Assembly (NCBI GenBank): GCA_958450325.1
Contig: OY288243.1
Location: 26,566,844 to 26,630,843, forward strand
DNA: 64,000 bases
Source: Agrostemma githago
Taxonomy: Eukaryota; Streptophyta; Magnoliopsida; Caryophyllales; Caryophyllaceae
Reading direction: 5' to 3'
Within the stretch, counting starts at the first letter, position 1; each line of letters starts with the position of its first letter. Shown here one piece after another: positions 1 through 9,443 of this stretch. Made by a program: the position numbers and the translations under genes. Under the pieces are notes generated by a model. It did not search any database and had not been told where the DNA came from. It saw only the letters and a program-made list of their open reading frames with translations.

Positions 1-267
1 TCGGCGATTAAGTCTCGGATACGGGGCTGTGGAGATGGGTTGGGTTGCTCCTTGAACCAGGGTGAACCTGCCCCGGACGCCATTGTCATGTCACTCGTAT
101 TTCGCCTGCGAGTAGGGCTGACGAGTGGGATGCTCAGCCTGCGAAAACACACCGCCGACTACTGCTTCCTCGACGATAATGGGTACGACGAAAAGTAAGT
201 GACCGTCTTTTGTTCCTAATGCGTGTTTCACATTACACCTACTAACCGGTGTCAACAAATCCGCAGT

Positions 268-1802
268 GAACGCTTTGGGTCCTATGGCCCTCGTGCGCAG
301 CTGGCGAGGCGTGACATTCAATCGCTTTTCTCCGCCGGTGGCATGAGCGCCGCTGTGCTGGAGTGTTGGTCGCACCTAATGAACTGGTGCGAATCAGACG
401 ACAACCGGCGTGAGTTGTCCTCCCCCGCGGACCCAACGATGGCGTGGTTCGGAATTCAACACATGGTATGCCCCCATAACCTACTACCTATCACGCTAAA
501 TAGTACAAATGATCCCCATTCACATTAAATAGTTAGAAATAATCACAAAGTTCACTTAGTACAGTCACACATGTTGTCATGTACAATCACATGCTATCAG
601 TTGCACAGTCACACATATTGAGGTGCACAGTCACACATGTTGACATGTACAATCACATGTTATCAGTTACAATCACATGTTGATGTGTACAATCACTCTT
701 GTCGAGATGCACAATCACACTCTGCACGCTGCAAAGTCACGCAGCTTAGTCTGTACAATCACGTGCTACTAGTGCAAATGACCCCCATTAACATTAATAG
801 TCAGACATCACTTTGCAGAGTCACTCTTGTTGACGTGCACAATCACGGAATATAAGTTGTACAGCCACGCACATTATATAGTCAGACATCCTAGAATTTA
901 AAGTCACACTCTGCACGCTGCAAAGTCACGCGGCTTAGTCTGTACAATCACACGCTTTAGTCTGTACAATCACACACTTTGCGATGTGCGGCCACGCACA
1001 TAATATATTCCATTCTCGCATCCTGTCACTGATGACAACTAATATTCGCCATCCGTTAGGACTCGCTGAGCCATATACTGGAACGACCCGACTTAAGTAC
1101 CCCTGCGGACGAAGACACTGACGGTCTGTACGAAGCGTGGGACAGATTCATACAAGACTGCGCCGGGACATTCGACTTGAACGCCGAACTGTTGTTTTTC
1201 CCGGTGCATACTATGGGGCACTACGCGTGCGTGTGCGTCAACTTTAGAGAAAGAACAGTTGATATCCTCGATCACCAGACACATGCCCCAGGGTCGCATA
1301 TGTTCCGGGTGTCCAGCGAGATAGTAAGTTGCACGCATATGCTTTATTTCACCACATCAAAAATATTCTACTGCTTGGTGCTAATGTTTACTATTACCTA
1401 ATACTGCAACAGATGCAAGCATTGAGGGTCTACATGGACGAGAAAGGGCTGATTAAGGGCAGTCACCTGGCGGATTTTGAGCATCGCCAAGTAAAATTGG
1501 AATGGCAGAGCGCCCAGAAGAACGATCCGAAGTCCGGCATTTTCTGCTTGATGCACATGTGCCTGTACGACGGTGCGCCGTTCACCCACACTGATATGGG
1601 GTCAAAGGTCGGGAGGCGTTACTTATCGTTTGAGGTGGCAGCAAGTCTCGTACTTGCTGACATAAATGAAGCTCGCGACGACGTGTTACCGAAAATTCGC
1701 GCTTTCATAAGAAATGCTGCGCGCATATGGATCGAAATCGATGAAAAGCGTAAATTGGGGAAAATCGTGGAACGAAAGACCTCAGCGAAACGTAAGGCAT
1801 GA
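268..1802 (+). CDS. Ulp1-like (C48) cysteine peptidase domain, three exons, probably inactive
   Basis: Exons are read as about 268-465, 1060-1323 and 1413-1802, with introns 466-1059 (GT-AG) and 1324-1412 (GT-AG, frame kept exactly). The start of a C48 domain is seen in the first exon (LARRDIQSL, then VLECWSHLMN). The second exon has the His and Asp motifs (LFFPVHTMGHY and VDILDHQ). The third exon has the normally Cys-bearing segment followed by a helical, basic C-terminus ending KTSAKRKA. The segment that is usually DCG(I/V)F reads KSGIF, so the nucleophilic cysteine is a serine (TCC) and the preceding Asp is Lys. Deubiquitinase-like SUMO peptidases of this family need that Cys, so the product is probably catalytically dead or a decoy. 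The 5' part of the gene is not resolved and may extend beyond the window. The acceptor before 268 is the least certain. Confidence 0.6.
561..1000 (+). repeat. Phased ACARTCAC array in the large intron of the Ulp1-like gene
   Basis: The 8-mer ACARTCAC (variants AAAGTCAC, AGAGTCAC) starts at 561, 582, 605, 627, 649, 669, 689, 711, 733 and 755, giving steps of 20-23 bp. Further copies with larger gaps run to about 980. All point the same way. The array sits between the donor at 466 and the acceptor at 1059. Confidence 0.8.
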
Positions 1803-1916
1803 ATGTGTAGTGGAGTAAAAACATTTTTTTGTGAATATAGAAAAAATCTCATGTTCGAGTATCTTCTGAGTATCAGATGAATGACAACTCAGTATCAGGG
1901 TCGCATATGCGCCGTG

Positions 1917-1992
1917 ATACAGTCACGCAACTTCTGACTCACAGTCACAACCAAACTCCTGCAGAGTCATGAAGACGACCACAAAATCACCA
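1917..1992 (+). repeat. Short ACARTCAC cluster downstream of the Ulp1-like gene
   Basis: Four copies or near copies (acagtcac, acagtcac, agagtcat, aaaatcac) occur at about 22-25 bp spacing just after the stop codon at 1800-1802. Orientation is the same as in the intron array. Confidence 0.6.
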
Positions 1993-2348
1993 TTTAATTA
2001 TACTAACTACCCCTGCATATATGTCCATCCATTTGCTTTCAGATTATTTCACCTTAAAAAAAACCGATGGTTCCCTTATTTACAGAAGACACGAAAAAAA
2101 ACAATACACGCACCATAAAATCGGATTATTTCCCAAAAAGGAAACGATGATTTGAAAACGATGTCGAGAAGATATAAACTGTACATTGAGTGATGTTTGT
2201 GAGTGTGACTGCGAATTGATGTTTGTGAGTCTCAATGCACATTGAGAACACAAACCATCACCTCACTCTGCTAACTCTATTTACTTTAGAAGGATAGGGT
2301 CCCCACCTAACTCAATTAATATTTACTGCCCCTTTACTGCCTCCCCCC

Positions 2349-2356
2349 TTCAAATA
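2349..2356 (+). promoter_or_regulatory. TATA-like box of first 92-aa gene
   Basis: TTCAAATA followed by ccaa, 58 bp before the ATG. The aligned position in the second unit is the better TATA form TTTAAATA. Confidence 0.4.
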
Positions 2357-2413
2357 CCAAAACCATTTTTACACCAACTACTTCCAACTTCACCTCTTTA
2401 AACCTAACAAAAA

Positions 2414-2692
2414 ATGGCAAGCAAAATAGAAGAAATCAGAAAAATGATCGAGGAGTACGATGGTTTGTTGAATACCACTAGATCAAATGAATTAAGAGCT
2501 ATGCAGCTAGTCGCTCCTGCCATAGACGCGAGGACCTATATGGCATCCATTGGCAGTACAGAAAAGGAGACCGAACTGGACGACTACATCGAATTCTTGA
2601 TGAAAAAGTGTATTGGATGTTTCCACACTAAGAAAGCGTTGCAGTGTGATTTGGCCAACTTGAGGAAGATGCTTCAAAAAAACGGGGGTTAA
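2414..2692 (+). CDS. Small helical protein of unknown function, copy 1 (92 aa)
   Basis: A single-exon ORF from ATG (context aaaaaATGGC) to TAA, 92 aa. I do not recognise the family. The sequence is charged and helix-prone throughout, starting MASKIEEIRKMIEEYDGLL and ending in a basic stretch with KMLQKNGG. There is no signal peptide or membrane segment. A central block SNELRAMQLVA is identical in the second copy. The protein has exactly the same length as copy 2, with about 61 of 92 residues identical by eye and no indels, which suggests that both were maintained as protein-coding genes. It lies inside the Mutator-like element between the Ulp1-like and transposase genes, in the same direction as the Ulp1-like gene. 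Confidence 0.65.
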   Translation: MASKIEEIRKMIEEYDGLLNTTRSNELRAMQLVAPAIDARTYMASIGSTEKETELDDYIEFLMKKCIGCFHTKKALQCDLANLRKMLQKNGG

Positions 2693-2910
2693 TTATGCAT
2701 GTAGCGAAAATGAAGGGTGTAATGGTATCATGTTTCAAGTACTGGATGTTTTAATGTGTTTTGAGATATAAAATATATAAGTAATGGATGTTTTTACGTT
2801 TCAAGAATATTTTTATGTTGTTTCAGAATGTGACTTCTCTATTTTTTTCACTATTTCTCTATCGTTGTTTCGCAATTTCTCTACTTTTAGGTTTCTACGC
2901 TTCATTTTGG

Positions 2911-3040
2911 AGAATCACTGTCAGTGTGTTGTAGAATCACAGACATTATCTTGGACAATCACACTCCCACAATGCTACTGTAGAGTCACACCCTGCCTAC
3001 TGTAGAGTCACGTTCATTGTATTGCACAATCACACTCACT
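2911..3040 (+). repeat. ACARTCAC array after the first 92-aa gene
   Basis: Motif starts at 2911, 2933, 2955, 2982, 3004 and 3026 (steps 22, 22, 27, 22, 22), as AGAATCAC, ACAATCAC or AGAGTCAC, all in plus orientation. Confidence 0.75.
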
Positions 3041-3357
3041 TGTTTTGTGTCAACCAAGTATTAAGTTAGTACTGTTTGTAGCGTTTAAAATAATACATTC
3101 CAGAACAAAAACAATTTTGTTTTACGACTACGCCAATATTAGAAATAATTAAGATCGACAAAACCGAATATGTAGAGATAAATGTGAAGGGATGTTTGTG
3201 AGTCTCAATTTATCGTTGGGAAACACAACACCCACCTCAATCTCTTAACCCTAATAAATATATGAGAATAAGCCCCCCACCTAACCCATTAAATTTTCAC
3301 CCCCCCTTTACTGCCTAACCCATTCATTTTCAACCCCCTATTTACTGCCTCCCCCTC

Positions 3358-3365
3358 TTTAAATA
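3358..3365 (+). promoter_or_regulatory. TATA-like box of second 92-aa gene
   Basis: TTTAAATA followed by ccaa, 80 bp before the chosen ATG, at the position equivalent to the box of the first unit. Confidence 0.5.
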
Positions 3366-3444
3366 CCAACACCTTAACCATTTCAACTTCACCACTTTTA
3401 CCAGCCACTACATGCAACTCCACCACTTTAACCTTATAAAAAAA

Positions 3445-3723
3445 ATGGCCAACAAAATAGAAGAGATCAGAAGTTTGATCGAGGAGTACAATGGTTTATT
3501 GGATTCCACTGTGTCCAATGAATTAAGAGCCATGCAGCTAGTCGCAACTGCAATTGACGTGAGGCGCTTCGTGGCGTCCACTGGTGATACACATAAAGAG
3601 GCCAAACTGGACAACTACATCCAGTTCTTGATGAAAAAGTCTATGGAGTGTTTCCGCACAAGGAACAGGTTCCAGCGTGACTTGGCCAACTTGAATAAGA
3701 TGCTTAAAAAGTACGGAGGTTAA
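3445..3723 (+). CDS. Small helical protein of unknown function, copy 2 (92 aa)
   Basis: A single-exon ORF. An in-frame upstream ATG exists at 3412, but the start at 3445 aligns with copy 1 and gives the same length of 92 aa, so it is preferred. The protein begins MANKIEEIRSLIEEYNGLL, carries the identical SNELRAMQLVA block, and ends KMLKKYGG. About 66 percent identity to copy 1 by eye, with substitutions spread along the protein and no indels. No known domain is recognised. The even distribution of charged residues suggests an all-helical, possibly coiled-coil or dimerising protein; that is inference. Confidence 0.65.
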   Translation: MANKIEEIRSLIEEYNGLLDSTVSNELRAMQLVATAIDVRRFVASTGDTHKEAKLDNYIQFLMKKSMECFRTRNRFQRDLANLNKMLKKYGG

Positions 3724-3984
3724 GTATGTATGGGTTAAGATGTGTCGTTTAGTAATGGTCATTTTTATGTGTTTTAAGTTTTAATGAATGTTAAAGTGTA
3801 GCGTTTAATGTTCAAGTGTAGCGTTTAATGGATGTTTTCCGCACTATGTCATAGAATGTTTTCCGCGTTTTAGGGTATGCAAGTATTGCATGTTGTGTAA
3901 GGGATGGACTTTTTCTAAAGTACAAATATTTCCATCACTATTGCGCTATTTCTCTATTTCCATCGCTATTTTTCTAATGTACAG

Positions 3985-4250
3985 ACACATGGTGTATAGT
4001 CACACTCAACAAGTTTAATAGTCACACTAGACATGGTGTATAATCACAGTCATCATGTCATAGAACTAGTTTAGGTTACTACACTTCATTTTGGAGAATC
4101 ACAATCAGTATATTGAAGAATCACAGTCATTATCCTGTACAATCACACTTCCACAATTAGTGAAACCACTGTCCACATCTTGTTCTACAATCACACACTG
4201 AATGCTGTAAAGTTGCACTCATTGTGTTGCACAATCACACTCACTTGTTT
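3985..4250 (+). repeat. ACARTCAC array after the second 92-aa gene
   Basis: About ten copies or variants (atagtcac, ataatcac, agaatcac, acaatcac) in plus orientation, many about 21-23 bp apart. Parts match the array after copy 1, including the block cttcattttggagaatcac. Confidence 0.7.
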
Positions 4251-4380
4251 CGTGTCACCCAAATATTAAGGGCATAATATTCCTATACAGCTGTATTTGT
4301 AGCCAAAGATGCTGCATTCCAAAATAAAAAAGACTGTTGTTTCAATGTATTCTTACAGTCAAAGGAACAAAAACAATTTT

Positions 4381-4620
4381 ACGGACCCCCACGCTTTACG
4401 ACTACGCCATATTGGAAATAATTAAGGTCCGCAATAGCATATACAATATCACGGACCTTGACCATTTCAAACGTCGACAAGTCTTTATGTTTCACAAAGC
4501 AGGAAATCGCCCCCATAATCTAAGACTTAAACCATATTAGAAATGATTGAGGTCCGCAATATACGAAAACAATGTCGCGGACCTTGACCATTTCAAACGT
4601 CGACAGCCTTTGTATTTCCA
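4381..4620 (+). repeat. Two tandem copies of a 125-bp unit between convergent genes
   Basis: The block ccatattggaaataattaag through accatttcaaacgtcgaca at about 4407-4480 recurs at about 4532-4603 with a 125-bp offset. It lies just downstream of the transposase stop codon. A diverged third piece is seen near 3125-3160. Confidence 0.65.
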
Positions 4621-4650
4621 AAAAGAATGTTCCTAAGTAACAGATGATAT

Positions 4651-7309
4651 TCATGAAGAATCCTCCTCGGCAATCCCTGACGGGTCCTCCTCCTCCTCCT
4701 CCTCCTCCTCAACATCAACAGGTGGGTACTCAGCAAATGGGTTGGGGCAGTTCCTCTTGTCATGGTGCCCCATCCTCTTGCAGTTCTTGCACAGCCGTTT
4801 AGGCTTGACAGCAATTGCAAGAGCCTTTGCCTTAGAAGAAAGCATCCGCTTCCCACTGCCCTTGTTCTTGGCTTTCTTCGGGGGCAATATGTTTATTTCA
4901 ATTAAGTTCGTACAGCCGAGGATCTCCTCTAATTCTTGCGTCTTGCTAAATGGCACAGCAGAGACAATATCGGACCTGAAGTCGCGAATGACGTCAGCTA
5001 GATTACTAACGTCTTCCTTACCCATTTTGCTGACATGGCTGACGGTCTCATAGAACTCCGAGAACAGCCTCGTGACTGTAACAGCCTTCTCATCGCGTAG
5101 ACGACTCTCTGACAGGGGACACGCATTAACATTACGTAGAGCATCCTTTGTCCATCTCCATGCCACGTACCGTTCCGGGATCCTCTCCCGCCCTTTCGAA
5201 GAGTATATCCAAATGGCGTGCCTGCAAAGAATTCCATACCGACAGAACTTCCTGCAAGTACACCTGACCTCACAGGTACCTGCGAGTGCATTAAAAAACA
5301 CATAAAGAGTGCGACTGTTGACCGTACAGACGGTGGCTACGCAACGTACGGAATGAGACTCCGTAAAGGTATGATCACAACCTTGACAGGATACAGTCAC
5401 ACCCATAATGCTACATAGTCGCAGTCCTTATGACGCAGAATCAAACGAATTGCGTTGTACAATCACACGCACCGCGATCCAGAGTCGCACCCTTTATTGT
5501 GTACAGTCACATTCAATGAATTATGGAAAAAAAACTCGTTACGTTTAGAATCAAAACGTTTAGATCATATAATATGTCTACACGAAATGGACAGTGACTT
5601 TCTATGCCAGTACCTGGGTTGTATTCAACAATGTAGATGCGGTCCCGGATGGAGTCCAGTACTGTTGTCGCTTCGATCCCGTCCTTCTCCTGATACCCAC
5701 GAACGCTGCACGTGTACAGCGAAAACTTAACCTCTTCCTGAAAGTGTGCAAAGGCGACGTGCGTGTAGATCCTTGCCGCGTGGCTCTCCATCGGATTCGT
5801 CGATACAATTTTGGGGAACGACTGCCGGTTATCGTTGTCTAGCCTCTTCTGCATGTGCCTTTGTTGGTCCATCGCACTTTCGAAACGCATCCAGAATTGG
5901 ACCAACGTACCATTGTTGTCTTCAAACTTTTTGAAGAAACTGTTCTCACTCTCTGATCTCTGCGTTGTTCTCATAATTCCGGACATCCTCACCTCCCTGC
6001 AATGCGCGGCGACCCATTTGCTCCTCTCTTTGAACATATTTTCGAACCATTCGATCCCAACAGCATCATGGTCGATCATAATCCGCCCCCACCTGTCGTC
6101 GAACTCCGACGCCTCGATGTCATCATCCCATATAATTGCATTGAGAGCTTTTACAAAGTCCGAGGCCTCTTCTCTTGATCTGCCATACTTTGTTGGAACC
6201 TTGTTCATGATGTGCCACGTGCAGCACTGTTGGTGCGCTGCTTTGAATATTTCGGGGACGGCTTTTAAAATTCCGGGATCCTGATCTGTAATGATATAAC
6301 ACGGTTCCTTCCCGCCCATGGCTTCCAGAAACCGGGAGAGGACCCATATAAATGACTCGTAGTCCTCCTTAAATAACAACGCCCCACAGAACGTGACAGA
6401 CCGTTTTTGGTTGTCCATGCCAGTGAACGGTGTGAACACCATGGAATACACGTTGGTTCCGTACGTTGGGTCGAACGAAACTGCATCCCCGAATGCCGCG
6501 TAATTCCTTCGAGCTGCACCATCCGCCCAAATGACCCTGCGTAAGCTTCCGTCTGTATCCACATCGTAGTCAAAGTAGAAATCCTCCTGACTGTCCCTCA
6601 AACTCTTGAACCGGTCTATGAACAACTGACCATCCTGCTCGTGGACGAAGCACTTGACGTCCCTCCCCCAGTTCTTGAAATCAACCAACGATGCTCCGAT
6701 GTTCTGATATCCGCCCGACAACTCCTTGCACATCTTGTATGTTCGAGTCGCCCCGATCTTCAGCTGCACACACAAAAAAGAAACTGCATTGGTCTCGCAT
6801 AGTTGGCAGTCAAACATACACTAACAACATTGTTGACACACATTACGCACCCTCGAGTTGCAGACGATCATCTCCTTGTGATATCTTGATAGATTTCGAG
6901 ATGACTTTTGAAACTCTATGTCCTTGACCGTCACAAGATCGTGGTTGTGTTCCTTGATGAACTCTTCAATATAAAACCCCTCAGTCATTGCACAGAGCCT
7001 AATTCTTGCTCCACATTGCGTCCTCGTCGCCTTCGTAATCCTCTTGGGTTCGTACGATCCCACGTACTCTTGCCCCTCCTTCTCTCCCGTGCTCGACAGC
7101 TTCACCATGCTCTGGCTGGCTATTTTGCCCTCCTTGTTACAAGCCAACAATTTCTTCTTGATCGACCCATCAAATGATCTAGTTGTCGTGTACCTCTTCA
7201 CCTCGAAACCAACATAAAATGCGTAAGCTTGATAAAACTTGAATGCTCCATCGATGTCCACGAACTTCTGCCCTATGTAAGGGACAATCACTGTGTCTTC
7301 AGCTGACAT
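4651..7309 (-). CDS. FAR1/FHY3-type MULE transposase, three exons, apparently intact
   Basis: Exons (minus strand) are 6851-7309, 5614-6763 and 4651-5381. Both introns are GT-AG and the joins keep frame, giving 779 aa, normal for FAR1-like transposases. The FAR1 DNA-binding region lies in exon 1 (GFEVKRY, then a Cys, then RTQCGARIRL and EEFIKEHNHD). The MULE catalytic domain lies in exon 2: DPTYGTN for the first Asp, ITDQDPGIL for the second, the CTWHI motif, and TQRSESENSFFK for the likely Glu. A SWIM zinc finger in exon 3 reads CTCRKFCRYGILCRH. A C-terminal zinc knuckle (CKNCKRMGHHDKRNC) is followed by a run of eight Glu. MULE transposases bind element ends and cut and paste DNA in the nucleus. 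No stop or frameshift is seen. The exon 3 acceptor is the least certain join. It is convergent with the plus-strand genes. Confidence 0.85.
5382..5613 (-). repeat. Transposase intron 2 carrying an ACARTCAC array
   Basis: This intron holds acagtcac, atagtcgc, acaatcac, agagtcgc and acagtcac variants at about 22-bp steps (about 5393-5510), in plus orientation, that is, antisense to the transposase. Confidence 0.6.
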
Positions 7310-7389
7310 ATAGGTTGGAACAAAAAATAAATTATCAAAGGTTGGACACTATCAAACTTGCAACGCACGCATTCATCTCTGACCTTATT

Positions 7390-8795
7390 GACAAAGGTGT
7401 GACTTTTCTCGACAACGACTGTGACTTTGCGTGTATAACAACATGATTGTTAGAGCTTAACACCCGCACCACATAACAAAAGCAAGTACAACTACAACCC
7501 CAGATGCAATACCAACAATAATAAATATATACGGAGTATATATTTTCTCAACAACAAAAAAAACACCCGCAATAATAAATATAACAATGATAAGGAAACG
7601 AAATAATAATATGCAATACTACAACTGCAATTGGGTATGATTATGAACAACTAAACATATTGAGTATGACTGTCTATCATATTGAGTATGACTGTCACGT
7701 TATAACGGTGTGACTCTGCAAAAATATCAAACCAACCAAAACAATGTTCGACTGCACATTTTCCTGGCTCTTCTCATTTAACAAAAAAAATATATCCCCC
7801 CTCTATATATCCCCCCTCTTCTCAATCCATCTTACCTCCTGCATGTTGCCCAGAAATATCCCCCCTCTATATAAAACTACAACTACATGCAACCAACAAA
7901 ATAATAATTTGCCTTGGTTAATATCCACAACACATAAGAACTACAAGTACAACTACAAACCAGTATGCAATGATAGATATAACAATGATAAAGAAACCAA
8001 CATAAATATTTGGAATAATAAAGAACCTTCAACATAATACAGCAGAACAACTACAACAACAGTGAACGTGTGACTGTCTATCATATTGAGTATGACTGTC
8101 ACGTTATAACGGTGTGACTCTGCAAAAATATCAAACCAAACAAAACAATGTTCGACTGCACATTTTCCAGGCTCTTCTCATTTAACAAAACAAATATATA
8201 TGTATATATCCATCTTACCTCCTGCATGTTGCCCAGAAATTATCAACTGCACATTTCGATCATCGCGTGGTTCTTCGAGGTACAACACCATTAGAGCATA
8301 AAGATGTACAGCAATTTACGAATTAGGGTTTAGTTATTCTGATATATACATATAATGGTATAGATAGAGGAAAGCTTTTTTATTAAGGATAAATTTCGAA
8401 TTTTAGGATGATTTTGGTGAGACATTTTGGTGAGAAATTTGGGATGATTTTCAATTTTGGTGAGGGAGATATCCCCCCTCTTCTCTATCCATCTTACCTC
8501 CTGCATGTTGCCCAGAAATATCCCCCCTCTATATAAAACTACAACTACATACAACCAACACGTAAGAACTACAAGTGCAACTACAAACCAGTATGCAATA
8601 CTCAACAACAACAACAACAAAAAAAATACAATGATAGATATAACAATGATAAAGAAACCAACATAAATATTTGGAATAATAAAGAACCTTCAACGTAATA
8701 CAGCAGAACAACTACAACAACAGTGAACGTGTGACTGTCTATCATATTGAGTATGACTGTCACGTTATAACGGTGTGACTCTGCAAAAATATCAA
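7390..8795 (-). repeat. ACARTCAC motifs in reversed orientation, right side of the element
   Basis: Reverse-complement forms (GTGTGACT, ACTGTGACTTT, ATGACTGTCAC) occur at about 7395-7430, 7665-7720, 8070-8125 and 8730-8785. No run of plus-orientation copies is seen right of 5520, so the motif faces opposite ways on the two sides of transposase exons 1-2. Confidence 0.65.
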
Positions 8796-9125
8796 ACCAA
8801 ACAAAACAATGTTCGACTGCACATTTTCCTGGCTCTTCTCATTTAACAAACCAAATATATATGTATATATCCATCTTACCTCCTGCATGTTGCCCAGAAA
8901 TTATCAACTGCACATTTTGATCATCGCGTGGTTCTTCGAGGAACAACACCATGAGAGCATAAAGACGTACAACAATTTACGAATTAGGGTTTAGTTATTC
9001 TGATATATACATATAATGGTATAGATAGAGGGAAGCTTTTTTATTAAGGATAAATTTCGAATTTTAGGATGATTTTGGTGAGAATTCTGGTGAAAAATTC
9101 TGGTGAGAATTTGGGATGTAGAACT
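7660..9125 (+). repeat. Tandem repeat block, full unit about 661 bp
   Basis: The string tgactgtctatcatattgag starts at 7667 (partly varied upstream), 8071 and 8732. Copies 2 and 3 are 661 bp apart and match over about 420 bp or more. Copy 1 is a shorter version 404 bp upstream. Each contains atgttcgactgcacattttc and cctcctgcatgttgcccaga. Short ORFs here are repeat read-through and I do not call genes. Confidence 0.75.
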
Positions 9126-9370
9126 TGGTGAGAAATTTGGGTTGATTTTCGAACTTTGGTGAGGGAGTGAATTTTGTTGATGGAAAGGGTGATAGATTTG
9201 GTGATAGAAATGGTGATGGCATGCTGTACTTTGCTGTCTGCTGCTTGTCTCTTCACGGACATATTCTCCCTTTTTTTTTTTTTTATTAATCTTAGCCATC
9301 CATCCAAACCAAATCAAGGGTCAAAAACAAAACTTCCCAACTTCCCACTTTTAAGCAAACTCCCTTGATC

Positions 9371-9379
<9 letters not shown>

Positions 9380-9443
<64 letters not shown>
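9380..9443 (+). repeat. CT then TA microsatellite
   Basis: A (CT)n run followed by a (TA)n run at the junction between the Mutator-like element and the next TIR element. Confidence 0.95.

Larger units (their letters stand above)
2200..4260 (+). repeat. Two tandem units of about 1 kb, each with promoter, 92-aa gene and motif array
   Basis: Unit 1 (about 2210-3180) and unit 2 (about 3187-4260) share, in order: a segment containing gatgtttgtgagtctcaat, a pyrimidine-rich stretch with tttactgcctccccc, a TATA-like box before ccaa, the 92-aa ORF, and a 3' ACARTCAC array. The units are diverged, so the duplication is not recent. Confidence 0.75.
1..9370. mobile_element. Mutator-like element (partial, FAR1 transposase plus Ulp1-like gene)
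   Basis: The block combines a Ulp1 (C48) peptidase-like gene on the plus strand, a FAR1/MULE transposase on the minus strand, two small duplicated genes between them, and dispersed ACARTCAC motif arrays throughout. Plant MULEs carrying Ulp1-like genes (Kaonashi type) are known, which supports reading this as one element. The left end lies outside the window. The right end is not defined: I placed it near the CT/TA microsatellite after the last motif-bearing 661-bp repeat. I found no terminal inverted repeat or target-site duplication. The unity of the element is inference, resting mainly on the shared motif arrays. Confidence 0.55.

Noticed and set aside
561..1000. CRISPR-like reading of the ~22-bp periodic repeats
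   Set aside because: The unit is 8-10 bp with variable spacers of 12-14 bp in plant DNA with introns; no repeat-spacer structure of CRISPR size.
4593..4856. Arg-rich minus-strand ORF over the transposase C-terminus
   Set aside because: Frame shadow of the poly-Glu codons of the transposase.
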